From: Endomychus coccineus
Lineage: Eukaryota > Arthropoda > Insecta > Coleoptera > Endomychidae
Length of the DNA: 64,000 nt
Direction: 5' to 3'
NCBI GenBank assembly: GCA_958510875.1
Contig: OY294068.1
Location: 156,276,388 to 156,340,387 of the forward strand
Shown: piece after piece, positions 19,391-30,339 of the stretch
Layout: the number at the start of each line of letters is the position of its first letter
Position numbering within the stretch: the first letter of the stretch is position 1
Notes under the pieces: generated by a model
What the model saw: only the letters and a program-made list of their open reading frames with translations
Told to the model about the DNA's origin: nothing
Databases searched by the model: none
Program-made: the position numbers and the translations under genes

Positions 19391-20705
19391 TACTCATCAC
19401 TAGAATCGCTCCCCAGAGGGTCTTATTCACATTGCTAAGCAGATAATAGTCAATGGGGATCATATCAGCACTGTACGGGGGGTGATTGGTATTGGTATTG
19501 GATGAGATGGTAGCAGGCTTGATATAAAGTTCAGTGCACTCCACTTTGTTTCCCTCCCATCTCATACAGAAGGAAGTGCCGCTTTTCCCCACTGTATGTT
19601 TGAATTTCATCAGATTTCTGTGACCTGAAAGATCTAGGACGTTATCCTGATGCTTTGCCTACTCAGCGAGAGTATCTCGCTTGCCCTTAAGCCTACCTCA
19701 TTTCCAAGCAGCTCTTTGGCAGCTCGGTAGCCGCCAATGCTTCTACATGCTAAGGTATGTTGATATCTCAGATTGTTCAACGAGATCTGTATACCCCCGT
19801 TGTAGGGGATACCAGCAAGGGGGTCTTGAGCACCGTTCAAACTGGACCCCGATCTGGCCAGTTCTGAGTTGCGGCTTCCGTAATTCCAGGAGTTGCATTG
19901 TCGTGCATAAACAGTCAGTTTTCTCACGAATATTTTATCATACATAATATATTCAGGAGTGCTGCATGCTATGCCCCGGTGATTCTAATATTGCTTTCTT
20001 CAAAGTCTATAACAAGAATGCCTTCAAAATTCCATTCGAGTGCAGACCCTAAACTTTATTGGTGGTATTTCTTCTTTTCACATTTATTCTATCGACTCCC
20101 CCTTGCACAAAGATTCATAGTGCAGAACAATGGTTTCGTCTTTTGTGACAAATGTCTTTGACATGCTCATAAAGGTTTCCTACCCAAAGCTCCAAAAAAG
20201 GACCGACATAATTCAATATTGACGAAACTCATTCGGGAACTCATCTTGCACTAACTTTATCCATGCCCAAATGTTCGTGGATGATTTGGCGGATCCTGGT
20301 ATCTGAAAGTCCCGACATTTGTGCTATTTCTTTCATCTTCAAGCATCGATCGGCTTCTAAGAGCTCCCCAATAAGGTAAATTTTGTCGCCTGTTACCACC
20401 ACTATTTTTCCTGATCTAGCGTAATCTTCCAAGGATTCCAGCTTCATTCGAAACCGGTTTGGTCAATCTTTCACCATCGAATGAGATGGTGAACGTCCCC
20501 CGTACACCCCATCTAGCGAATCTTTGATGCTTTCAGGAGAAAGACCTTCTCGTGTTAAAAATTTGAAAACAGCTCGATACTCAACTGTCGTGAGTTCAGA
20601 CATCGTGATCCGGAGATTTTTGGCGCTGCGCTCATAAGTGAGGATAAAACGCGAAATTAAAATAGCCATATGACAACTCACATGGAGATGTGAAATCTTC
20701 ATTGT
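19374..20705 (-). pseudogene. Mariner (DD34D-type) transposase, broken and interrupted
   Basis: Minus-strand order: an N-terminal HTH region 'LTTVEYRAVFKFLTREG' and 'IKDSLDGVYGGRSPSHSMVK' (20612-20463). Next is 'ESLEDYARSGK' and 'ELLEADRCLKMKEIAQMSGL' (20440-20300). Then 'SDTRIRQIIHEHLGM', a D1 region 'FVTKDETIVLHY' (~20140), a D2 region 'MHDNATP' (~19900) and a D3 region 'HPPYSADMIPIDYYLL' (~19475). The reading frame is broken by several stops and frameshifts. A ~250-bp block (19630-19885) with no transposase similarity interrupts it between D2 and D3. TIRs were not located. A working copy would cut and paste mariner at TA; this one is dead. Confidence 0.8.
19630..19885. other. Unidentified GC-richer insert inside mariner
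   Basis: Sits between mariner D2 and D3 and is notably less AT-rich than its surroundings. It contains a local hairpin 'GTATACCCCCGTTGTAGGGG'. I do not recognise the source. A LINE 3' UTR or another retroelement piece is possible. Confidence 0.35.
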
Positions 20706-21798
20706 GTAGTTTATTTCTAATAATATCTCATGTGTGTTCGAGTTGAGTGCTGAGGTCTCGAATCAGTAATCCTTGATGACAAAAACTAGTTCTTGGTTTT
20801 TTTACTTTGATTTTGATTCCCAATATGTCCACTTCTATTTATTAATTTATTATAGACTACTGGCGGCCTAAGTAACACAAACAAAATACATCATGTTGTT
20901 TTCAAAAGTTATATCGTAAAACTCTAAAAGTGCATTATTTTGTAATTCATGATCACAATGTTCATTAAGCAAAGCTTTTCGAAATAATTAAAAACAAGAT
21001 TACATTTTAAACTATGTTGTGTTAAATTGGCATCCTGCAGTGCAATAAAAAGATGCCATGTTGATACATCAAAGTTCAAAGTGTTAGAAATTCTGTTGAC
21101 GATGCTGCTATAAAACCGGACGATGACAAATTGATATATTAAAGTTTAAAATGTAATCTCGTTTTTGACTATTTGGAAAACTTTTCCTCAATGATATTAT
21201 GAATTTACATAAAGTCGCAGTTAACTTAATCAAATATGACAATTCTCTTCCGCAAAACTTGATTCAATGCAATAAACTTGCTGTTACCAATCTATCCAAC
21301 TGAATGTATTTCATTGTCTTCACTTATTCGAATTTTAGTTAGAAAATATTCGAGTGGAGCCTAATCTAACTGGCCCATTTGAAGAATACAGGATCTACCG
21401 ACGTACATTTAAGGGGAACTGCATTATTCGAATAGCAGATTATCGTACGAAATGCGTATCTTAATAGATTTATCGCTTGGAATAGTACTTCTCTGGAACT
21501 ATTCGCCTGTTTATACCGTTTAACATTCTTCGAGATTCATCTCCGAACTCAGCGCAGCTATAACGCCGCCTATAAATCTGATGTCTGTAGCTGCCCTCAA
21601 AATGCCCGTAAACTCATTTAACTTGGTAATCCTGGTTTGAGCAACTAATATGCTTGAAGTTGCGTATCGAATCCTAGGAAACTATGACATTTCCTCGTTG
21701 AACAACTATTGTGAACATGAATTTGATTAATTCTCTTGTTTCTCGTATTAGTTTCATATGTACGAGGTATGTGTTCTTCGTTTTGAATATTTCAATAT
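20706..21798. other. Unassigned intronic sequence
   Basis: No coding or repeat signal recognised. Confidence 0.4.
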
Positions 21799-23083
21799 AG
21801 TCGAGTCAATTTAGCAAAAAAGCTCGGAATTTTTTCCAAACAGACGAATCAACTTAATTTTTCTTGCAAATCGTTCCTGGACGGATACTGAACGATATTG
21901 AACTTTAAGATCTAGTCGCTCGACCATTTTTCACCTGTTAAACCGGAAATTGGCCAATTTTCACGGGAAAATTTGCAAAATTGGCAAGTATTGCCAAAAT
22001 TGGCTGGAAAACTCCACTCGGGGGTTCTCGGGGTCGCTGATCACGATTCCGAAGTTAGATTTACCATTTTCCACCGCGGTAGCTAGAAATTGGCCAATTT
22101 TATGTCAGAAAAATGGATATATTAGATAATTTCGTAATTTTTGTTGAAAATGGCTAGATAATATCGTTTGGGGGTTTCGTGATTCTGGAGTAACATTTTT
22201 TATTGTTATACCATTTAGAAATTTACCAATTTCATGGCAAAGAAATATTTCATACCCGAAATTGGTCAACCGTCTAGAAACAAAATGGACAAATTCAAAT
22301 AAGAACAAGAATTTATGAATATATTTTTATTAAACATTTTAATATTTCATTTATTTTTTTACATTTTATTATTTACAATTTATATTTTACAATTTCTTAC
22401 ATTTACATTTACACTTACATCCTAATGTTTATGAATTTGAAAATAATATTAATAAAATTCTGGATACCATTCCAAAACTATAATTTGCAAGAGACAGGTT
22501 ATCAGAAATTACTGATTCTCGAACGCAAGCGTCATTTGATATTGGATATGAAACAAATGATTTACGGTCACGGGTAAATTTGCCATTTTCAACAAAAATT
22601 ACGAAATTATATAATTTATCCATTTTTCTGACATAATTGGCCAATTTCTATATAAAATGGTACATCTAACTTCGGAATCGTGATCAGCGACCTCGAAAGC
22701 CCCGAGTGAAATGTTTTAGTTATTTTCAACAAAAATTACGAAATTATTAAATTTGGCTATTTTTCGGACATATAATTTGCCAATTTCTAGATACTGCGGT
22801 CGATAATGGTAAATCTAACTTCGGAATCCTGATCAGCGACCCCGAAAACCCTCCAGTGAAGTTTTCCAGCCAATTTTGGCAATACTTACCAATTTTGCAA
22901 ATTTTCCCATGAAAATTGGCCAATTTCCGGTTTAACAGGTGAAAAACGGTCGAGCGACTAGATCTTAAAGTTCAATATCGTTCAGTATCCGTTCAGGAAC
23001 GATTTGCAAAAAAAATTAAGTTGATTGGTCTGTTTGGAAAAAATTCCGAACTTTCACAATTTGTACGTCTAATTTGACCAGAC
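21799..23083. mobile_element. Long inverted-repeat (foldback) element, ~1.29 kb
   Basis: The left arm (about 21799-22200) and right arm (about 22640-23083) are reverse complements at high identity. 'GGAATTTTTTCCAAACAGAC' (21829-21848) is mirrored near 23030-23050, and 'GAAATTGGCCAATTTTCACG' (21950 on) near 22915-22930. Inside each arm a ~150-bp unit with 'CTTCGGAATCGTGATCAGCG' is repeated (22670 and 22820 on the right; 22030 inverted on the left). The centre (22310-22430) is very AT-rich with no transposase. It is a non-autonomous TIR element able to fold into a ~400-bp hairpin. Confidence 0.75.
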
Positions 23084-23260
23084 TAATATGTCCGTTCCGG
23101 TTATTAAGTGAGCTCATGGTTTGATGTGTTCAGAGTAAACAATATTAGCTATTACATAGTCCATAGACTAGATGGAGTTGATTTTGATATAGTTCTCAAA
23201 AATGTGGCATAATCAGACCAGAAGAGAACAGAGTTTGAGATTGAACCATAACTTTTAGTC
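23084..23260. other. Short spacer between two foldback elements
   Basis: No recognisable feature. Confidence 0.4.
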
Positions 23261-26200
23261 CAGTCAAAAGTATGAAGAACATCTAAAGTTTTATAGAACG
23301 CACGGAACTGTAAAATTCCTTTTGCATCGTGTTCAGGATGGCTTACACATCGTTAGTCAGAAAAAAGGAGGTCTCGTGCTTATTACTATTATTAAACAAT
23401 GAAAAACCATTTTTAATTAACAAATGGAATATCTCGGGGTCTTTTAACCCAAAATTTCCGAAATTTGGTGTCAAGAGGTTTTGTTGGTCAACTGAATCCT
23501 AATCTGAAGTCGGAAAATATAGAAATCCTACCCGTTTGCTGGAAAATCCGGAAAATTTTATCAAATCTTAGCAACAAGCAAACTTTGTTCTCGAGCTTTG
23601 GTATTGAAATAAGAAGATGTTGTGATATATCTCGGTACAATTTTCACTAAAAGAAGGAAAATTGTGGAAAATAGCGTCGTTTTTCCTTCATATTCCTATC
23701 TCGGTCCTCGTCCAACGTGTCTAATTATATGTTTTCGTGGTCGCTAACTATTATCTTATGATCATAAAATCAAAAACTATGATAGTCTCCCGGAAAACTT
23801 TGGCAAATGAAAATTTACCATTAATACACGACAAACTTCAATTATTTTGTTTTTCAAAGAATGTTAGTCGGTGTTATTGGAATAATAAAGTAAAGTGATG
23901 GTTCCCATTACACATTTCACTAAAAGAAGGAAAATTCTTGAAAATTTCGTCGTTTTCCTTCATATTCCTGTCTCAGTCCTCGTCCAACGTGTCAAAATAT
24001 AGGTTTTTGTGGTTGCATTATTTTATGGTTACAAGATCAAAGGCAGCTATAATTATCCGGAAGACTCCGAAAATGAGGATTTGATAAGACTTTATGAAAT
24101 TTTCATATTTGGCATATATTTCATATTATATGAAATTTTTCCGAATTTTTCATATTTTTAACTATTTTTTTTAATTTTTAGCATATCTGTAACAATTTTA
24201 CAAACAATTCCTTCCTATACAATACAACCAAAACATTTTATTATTCTTGCGAGTAAAGTAAATTTAAAAGCTCTCAATTTGTGTTGCTTGACTGGTTTTG
24301 CATGTAGCAGGTGTAATTTAAAAAAAAAGGACAATTACTGGTAAATCTCAATAATATTGTTGAAGTTTAAAATATTTTTTAAATCCGGAAGTAGATACTA
24401 AGAATTAATTATCCGACACCGTTGAGGTCGATTTATTTGTTGCCAAACTAAGAACACGAGGAGGGGCATGATTATCAAAAGTTTTCTTTTAAGTTATGTC
24501 GATAATTTTAGAGTCAATTTGAATTTAGATTTTGAAGTGAGCCAGTGTGTCTATTTAAAATGGCAAGTGGTATCAAAGTGTCTATGTGGATTAAACCATT
24601 TCCAGAGTTGTCTATGGATATGGGAAAAGTATTTTGCTCAGTCTGGAGCAAAATTGTTTGTACAAATTTATTATTTTCAAAGCTATACAGACTTTTCAAC
24701 ATAAAGAATGTTTCTAAAAAACAAGCTATACAAAGTGTGTCATGAAGAGGGTTTATTAAATATGCACAAGGTGTATTTTACGTAACTTTTCAAGATTTCA
24801 AATATTACGATTTTTCGGTATAAAGAATGTTCCTTGCCTCTGGGATACAGGGTAGGCCAACTTTGATCGTAGTTTCATAACTCCTTTGAAACAAAACTAA
24901 GCAATTTTTTTGAATGAAACCGGTCAATGTTGAACAAAAGCAAATATTCCAAAAAAGTTCAGGGTTACGTAGCGGTAATTATAACGGCTCCAAAAAAATA
25001 AAAAAGTTGGTCATCTAATAATTTTTGAAAAAGTAGGTTATATTTGCATAATTCATTATTGGGTTATCCTGTATACATGAAAATAATTATAGAATACGTG
25101 TTTTCGTCCACCATTGACCAGTTTTATTTCAAAGGAGCTATACTACGAGCGAGGTTTACCCCAGCCTGTAGTCCAATATGATTTGAGAAGATACAAACAA
25201 ATTGAATTAAATCTCCATGTTTAAAAATATATAGGGGCTCGTATATTGAGGAAGCAAAATTGTTTTGGTACATATATTTTCAAATAACAAAATATTGAAC
25301 TATGTTTTGTTTTATTTCAAACTACCCCATTAAAAAGCAATCGATTGTGAAAATATATTAATAAAAATTTTTTTTTACATAATTTCATATTTAAATTTTT
25401 TTTTTCATATTTTAACTAAATTTCTTTCATATATATGATCATATTTCCTACTTTTTTTCTTCATATTTGCCTCACTCTAGTCATGATAATTGTCTAAAAC
25501 TAAAAACAAAATAATAATTAAACATTAATTGTAAATATTAAAATTTTTCATTTTTCGGAGTTTTCCAGAAAAATATATTGATTTTGATTTTATCATGAAA
25601 TAATACTCAGAGGAGGAAAACGACACATTTTCCACCAATTTCGGGATTTTCCTCCTTTTAGTGAAATTTGTACCAAGAACCATTACGGTGCCTTATTATT
25701 TCAATAACACTGACTAAAATTTATCGAAAACCAAAATAATCAAAGTGTAGAAATGGTGAATTTTTGTTTTCCGGAGTTTTCCGGAAAACTATCTCCGTTT
25801 TTTATTTTATGATCATTAGATGATACTCAGCGACTACAAAAACATATAATTAGATACGTTGAACGAGGACCGAAATATGGAGGAAAGACGACGCAATTCT
25901 GTACCATTTTTACAGAATTTTCCTTCTCTTAGTGAAAATTGTATCGAGACACTTCAGGGCATCTTATTATTTTAATATCATTTACCGGACATCAAGTCCG
26001 GTTGGTTGCTAAGATTTGGTGAAATTTTCCCGGTTTTCCAGCAAACTTCAGATTCGAGTTCAACGGACCAAAAAATCTTCTGATACCAAATTTCAGGAAC
26101 AATAGATTATTGAAAGAGCCCGAGATATTCCGTTTGTTATAAGAGACATTCCATTTGTTAATTGCAAATGGTTTTTCATTGTTTATTAATAGTAATAATC

Positions 26201-26314
26201 ACAATCCCCTTTTTTCCTAACTATGTGTTGTAAGTCATCCTGAACACGATGGAAAAAAAATTTGCATTTTCGTGCGGTCTATAAAATTTTAGATGTTTTT
26301 CACACTTTTGACTG
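23261..26314. mobile_element. Long inverted-repeat (foldback) element, ~3.05 kb
   Basis: Outer ends 'CAGTCAAAAGT' (23261) and 'ACTTTTGACTG' (26304-26314) are inverted. The arms run about 800 bp each (23261-24060 and 25520-26314). 'TGTTCAGGATG', 'AAACAATGAAAAACCATTT', 'TTTCACTAAAAGAAGGAAAA' and 'TCGGTCCTCGTCCAACGTGT' all reappear as reverse complements in the same order. Within each arm the 'CACTAAAAGAAGGAAAAT' block occurs twice ~280 bp apart. The ~1.45-kb centre has no transposase and hosts another small inverted-repeat element. It is probably a non-autonomous DNA element. Confidence 0.75.
24843..25173. mobile_element. MITE with TIRs nested in the foldback centre
   Basis: 'GATACAGGGTAGGCCAAC' at the left and the complement of 'GTTTACCCCAGCCTGTAGTC' at the right form TIRs. 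The inner arms 'AACTCCTTTGAAACAAAAC' (24890) and 'GTTTTATTTCAAAGGAGCTA' (25120) extend them to ~60 bp. The ends resemble 'ACAGGGTG'-type mariner/Tc1 MITEs. No ORF. Confidence 0.6.
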
Positions 26315-27229
26315 TATTATCATTAATTTTTGTGCGATAAGTATTTTTCGAGATATAACGTCTTCCGGTATAACAGAAAAAGTTATTTGCGATCACTTTT
26401 TTTGGGCAATCCATGGAAATTAACTCAAAATATCAAATACATGAATGACACATTTCGGTTCTGCGATTTTATATCCCGATTATCTTCGAGACTAGCTAGA
26501 GCTATAAAGTGTTTAATAAAATGTATGCCTTCATTAGTTCGATATTTGATGAGTTATGTGATTTATGTAGGTTACGTTACTAATCTTTTTATATCTGCAA
26601 GGTTACCGGTATATGTTTGATTTACGTTCAAAGTTTGCGGAAAGAGTGGCATCAAGCACGACAAACATTCGACCTCGTACAAACTTTTTGTTTACACATT
26701 TATCGTAAGTAAGCAGTTTCATTTTTCGCTTGATTCTTAGAAACAATTTCTAAAACCTGCTTCATAACTCATCCGCACACCAATTCGCTGTAGTTTACCT
26801 ATCGTCGTATAATGGAAATAGATTCCTTGTCATCTTTCATCGTAAACGTGATCGTTTCCTTCCGTACTATGCTATTATCGATGCTACTATTTCGCATTTT
26901 ACTACCACTGTTTATGAATCGTGGCCATAAAATGTGAAGAACAAATAATGTCACTGAATGGTACCACTGCATCAATCATGCGCCAAACTTGCATTGTAAT
27001 TGCCTGTCTTTGAGTTATAATTCCCATTATTATTCTACTAAGGAATGATCGAGTTCTGAGAAAACATAAACTATGTTTTCATAATGCCAAATGACCATGG
27101 GCAGAATGTCGCAACTATAACCACCTGTAATACTAGTTGGAGGAGGAAACGAATAGTTGAATTTTGTACTTTGAAATTAAACGTTTGCATGATATTCTTT
27201 AATTATAAAAAAATTATGATGTTTTTCTT
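26315..27229. other. Unassigned intronic sequence
   Basis: No TE signature. An ORF at 26330-26620 has no recognisable family. 26640-26960 is less AT-rich than its surroundings and could be host intronic sequence. Confidence 0.4.
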
Positions 27230-27231
27230 TA

Positions 27232-27840
27232 TACAGGTTGTCCTCGAACTGCGTGTCTAAAATAGAACCGAAGATTCTTTGATTCGAAAAAAATTTGATG
27301 AGCCTTTTTACTTTTGCCTCAAGTGTCTTGTTTAGCCGGTAGAGGGCTTCAAAGTTGCAAAAACAATTTTGTTTTTTCGGTATAACTTGAGAACGTGATA
27401 AAGGACTTCTACAATATTTGGCAGGTGAGTTACTGTCAATAATAGCCGTTTTTGAGAGTGGAGCATAGAGCCTTAGAGACCATTGAAATGGCTCAAACTT
27501 GAGGATGTAACGGGAAAAGTGTCCAGAACTTTTTTGTGGTCAATGTAATTCACTCTATATTTTTTATGTAGATAGCTTATCTAATTTGAAAACTTTTCTT
27601 ACTCTTAGAAAATTTTGATCAAATGAACGGATTAGCTTGAAAAAAATAATTTTCGAGTCTCTGCAATTTTGGCTTACTAATTTTACTTGATTAAAATACT
27701 TTAGTTGCCTTTGCTTTTCTAATGTCATTTTGGCATTTGGAGAATTTATTCTCAAAACTGTCAGTTTTTACTTTGCTTTCCGTAAAAATTTTATAAAATT
27801 ATGGCTCAAAATTTCACTAACACTGAAATGGTTAATATCT
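27232..27840. repeat. Left TIR of element copy 1
   Basis: About 609 bp, inverted match to 28912-29515 with only scattered mismatches by eye. It includes the 'TTCACTAACACTGAAATGG' inner edge. Confidence 0.85.
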
Positions 27841-27946
27841 CGGTAAAACACGAATAATAAAAACAATAGAAATGGGGAAACGATGTGATTATTTAGGAAA
27901 AACAAATGCTAAATTGAAAGAAACAACAAAACTTTTTGGGAAATCG

Positions 27947-28898
27947 CTAAGGCATCAATTGTTCGAAATGTTGCCCATTTTCCTGAATACACAAATTAAT
28001 TCGTTTCAAGAAATTGGATTCAACTCTGGCTAGTACTTCAGGATCATTCTTCAATAAATCCGCTTCATGATTAATTCGTTGCAACAATTCCTCTCGTGTG
28101 TTCACTGGAGCTGCATAAACTTTCGACTTCAAAGCGCCCCATAGAAAGAAGTCGCAGAGCGTCAAATCAGGGGAGCGGGCCGGCCAGTTCACTGGTGCAT
28201 CGTGTCCTCTACCTATCCAGCGATCTGGATATTCCGCATTCAAATGTCGCCTCACAGCTAATGTGAAATGAGGAGGTGCACCATCATGGATAAGCCAGGC
28301 CACGACGAACGTTTAAGGGCAAGTCTTCCAACAGTTCAAGTAGCCTTTGTTCCAAAAAGTTCAAGTAGTTCTCCCCGTTCAATCGATCGGGTATAACGGT
28401 AGGGCCAATAATAAAGTTATCCACAATTCCAACCCAAACATTGACTTTAGTTTGATTCTGAAAATATGTAACTTCCGTTTCATGAGGATTTTCATCAGCA
28501 TAGAAATGTTCATTATGGAGGTTAAAAAGACCACATCTCGTGAAAGTATTTTCGTCCGTGAACAGAATTCTTCTACAAAAATTGGGGTTTGCGTTTTGTC
28601 TTTGGACAATAAGCCGACAGAAATCTAGCCGATGACCTGGATCCATGAGCAATAAGTCTTAAACTGTTTTAATATGATAGGGATACAACAGTTCTTCTTT
28701 CAGTACATCATGAACTAATGATTTTGAGGCTCCAATACGAAGTCCCAAACGTAATGTGCTTATCCCAGGTTCAGTTTCAACCGCTTCCAGTATCGCTTTT
28801 TCGAGCTCTAACGTCCTTCTTGTCCGTCTGCGTCCAGTTTCTCTGCGATTTGCTTCAAATTTGCCAGTTTCTCCGGCCATTGCAATGTCAAAGTCCAT
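27947..28898 (-). pseudogene. DD(41-43)D-type transposase, broken (copy 1)
   Basis: Three frames in order. 28898-28659 is the N-terminal HTH region ('ISTLRLGLRIGASKSLVHDV', ending 'LYPYHIKTV' and a TAA). 28652-28284 carries 'FCRRILFTDENTF' (first catalytic Asp), then 'VNVWVGIVDNFIIGPTVIPD' and 'NGENYLNFL'. 28303-27947 carries 'WLIHDGAPPHF' (second Asp), 'RSPDLTLCDFFLWGALKSKV' (third Asp) and the C-terminal 'NQ.ENGQHFEQLMP' end. About 43 residues separate the second and third Asp, longer than mariner's 34 and near the DD41D 'Visitor'-type lineage. A +1 shift at about 28300 and the stop at 28656 disable this copy. The intact protein would be about 330 residues, the usual size. Confidence 0.85.
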
Positions 28899-28911
28899 AA
28901 ATCAATAACAT

Positions 28912-29515
28912 ATCAACCATTTCAGTGTTAGTGAAATTTTGAGCCATAATTTTATAAAATTTTTACAGAAAGCAAAGTAAAACTTACAGTTTAGAGAATA
29001 AATTCTTCAAATGCCAAAATGACATTAGAAAAGCAAAGGCAACTAAGGTATTTTAATCAAGTAAAATTAGTAAGCCAAAATTGCAGAGACTCGAAAATTA
29101 ATTTTTTCAAGCTAATCCGTTGATTTTATCAAAATTTCCTGAGAGTAAGAAAAGTTTTCAAATTAGATAAGCTATCTACATAAGAAATATCGAGTGGATT
29201 ACATTGACCACAAAAAAGTTCTGGACACTTTTCCCGTTACATCCTCAAGTTTGAGCCATTTCTATGGTCTCTAAGGCTCTGTGCTCCACTCTCAAAAATG
29301 GCCATTATTGACAGTAACTCACCTGCTAAATATTGTAAAAGTTCTTCATCACGTTCTCAAGTTATACCGAAAAAACAAAATTATTTTTGCAATTTTGAAG
29401 CCCTCTACCGGGTAAACAAGACACTTGAGGCAAAAGTAAAAAGGCTCATCAACTTTTTTTCGAATCAAAGAATCTTCGGCTTTATTTTTGCCACGCAGTT
29501 CGAGGACACCCTGTA
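28912..29515. repeat. Right TIR of element copy 1
   Basis: Inverted partner of 27232-27840. Its inner edge lies only ~14 bp from the transposase start, so the TIR probably also contains the promoter (inference). Confidence 0.85.
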
Positions 29516-29621
29516 TATTGACAGTTCTATTAGGTATATGTTCTTCATGAAGATCCCCAGGTACAGACATTCAAATTGGGTTAATATGAACTTAATGCTT
29601 TGTGTGAATCTTTTGATTTAT

Positions 29622-30203
29622 TTGTGTTTCAGGCGTCGCGTTTTTTGGATTATGAGACCTTCTCGTTTCGGGCGTACCCCCTAGATGCAATAAAATGTAT
29701 TTGCAATACCTTCTCGTTTCGTGCGACTTAAACTGAACGTCGGAAACTGAATAATTATATAGGGACTTATTATATTTTTTATTTCTTGAAGTTTTACATT
29801 TGGGATACAAATTGACATGTCATAATAATAGTATTTACTGGTATTTACTCACACAATCGTTTAGTAGAAAGGGCAAAAATTACAAAAATAATAGACTTAT
29901 AGATATTAACATCAATGTTAATAGTAGATACCTAATTCAAGAAAAATAATACATACTATGCTCCTATTACTTACAACCTATTCCTGGCCGTCGTCTATTA
30001 GCACAAGGTGTTGCATTGTCTCCGGGATGACGATTTCTTCCCGTTTCTTTGGCAAAGATTTAACTTCCAAAGCTTTTTGCTTGCCTCGGTAGAATCTATC
30101 TTTGAAGCACGAAATGATAGGAATAAACTCGATAATCCGCCCGAAACGAGAGGGTTACAGGTAGTTTTCGATTTACGCACGAAACGCGTCGCCCGAAACA
30201 AGA
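29622..30203. mobile_element. Candidate MITE (~580 bp)
   Basis: The left end 'TTGTGTTTCAGGCGTCGCGT' and the complement of the right end (30183-30203) are imperfect inverted repeats. A second inner inverted pair 'TCTCGTTTCGGGCG' (29661) and 'CGCCCGAAACGAGA' (30137) supports it. The core 'TTTCGGGCG'/'TTTCGTGCG' motif is repeated at both ends. No ORF of note. Confidence 0.6.
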
Positions 30204-30339
30204 AATCATCAATCTTTTAGTAGATCTTCTACGGCGCATTACGATTTAAGCAATAACTTCACACTATTCTAGAAGTTAGGTTACGTTACTCCTCCTTTTT
30301 AGATAAAACCACCAACATGTACCACAACACTGTCGAAAT

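Larger units (their letters stand above)
27232..29515 (-). mobile_element. Complete Tc1/mariner-superfamily element with ~600-bp TIRs (copy 1)
   Basis: Starts 'TACAGGTTGTCCTCGAACTG' and ends with its complement 'CAGTTCGAGGACACCCTGTA'. TA duplications lie at 27230-27231 and 29516-29517. The TIRs are unusually long: 27232-27840 and 28912-29515 are near-identical reverse complements. The transposase lies between them on the minus strand. Length is 2284 bp. A second copy begins at 62501. TA duplication and the CAGGGTGTCC-type ends place it in the IS630-Tc1-mariner superfamily. Confidence 0.92.

Noticed and set aside
24110..25470. CRISPR-like or phage-like repeat structure in the foldback centre
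   Set aside because: Repeats are few, AT-rich and mirror-imaged; the eukaryotic TE context explains them.
28347..28628. Plus-strand ORFs opposite the transposases (28347-28628, 63614-63895)
   Set aside because: They are antisense shadows of the transposase coding strand; conservation between copies reflects the transposase.
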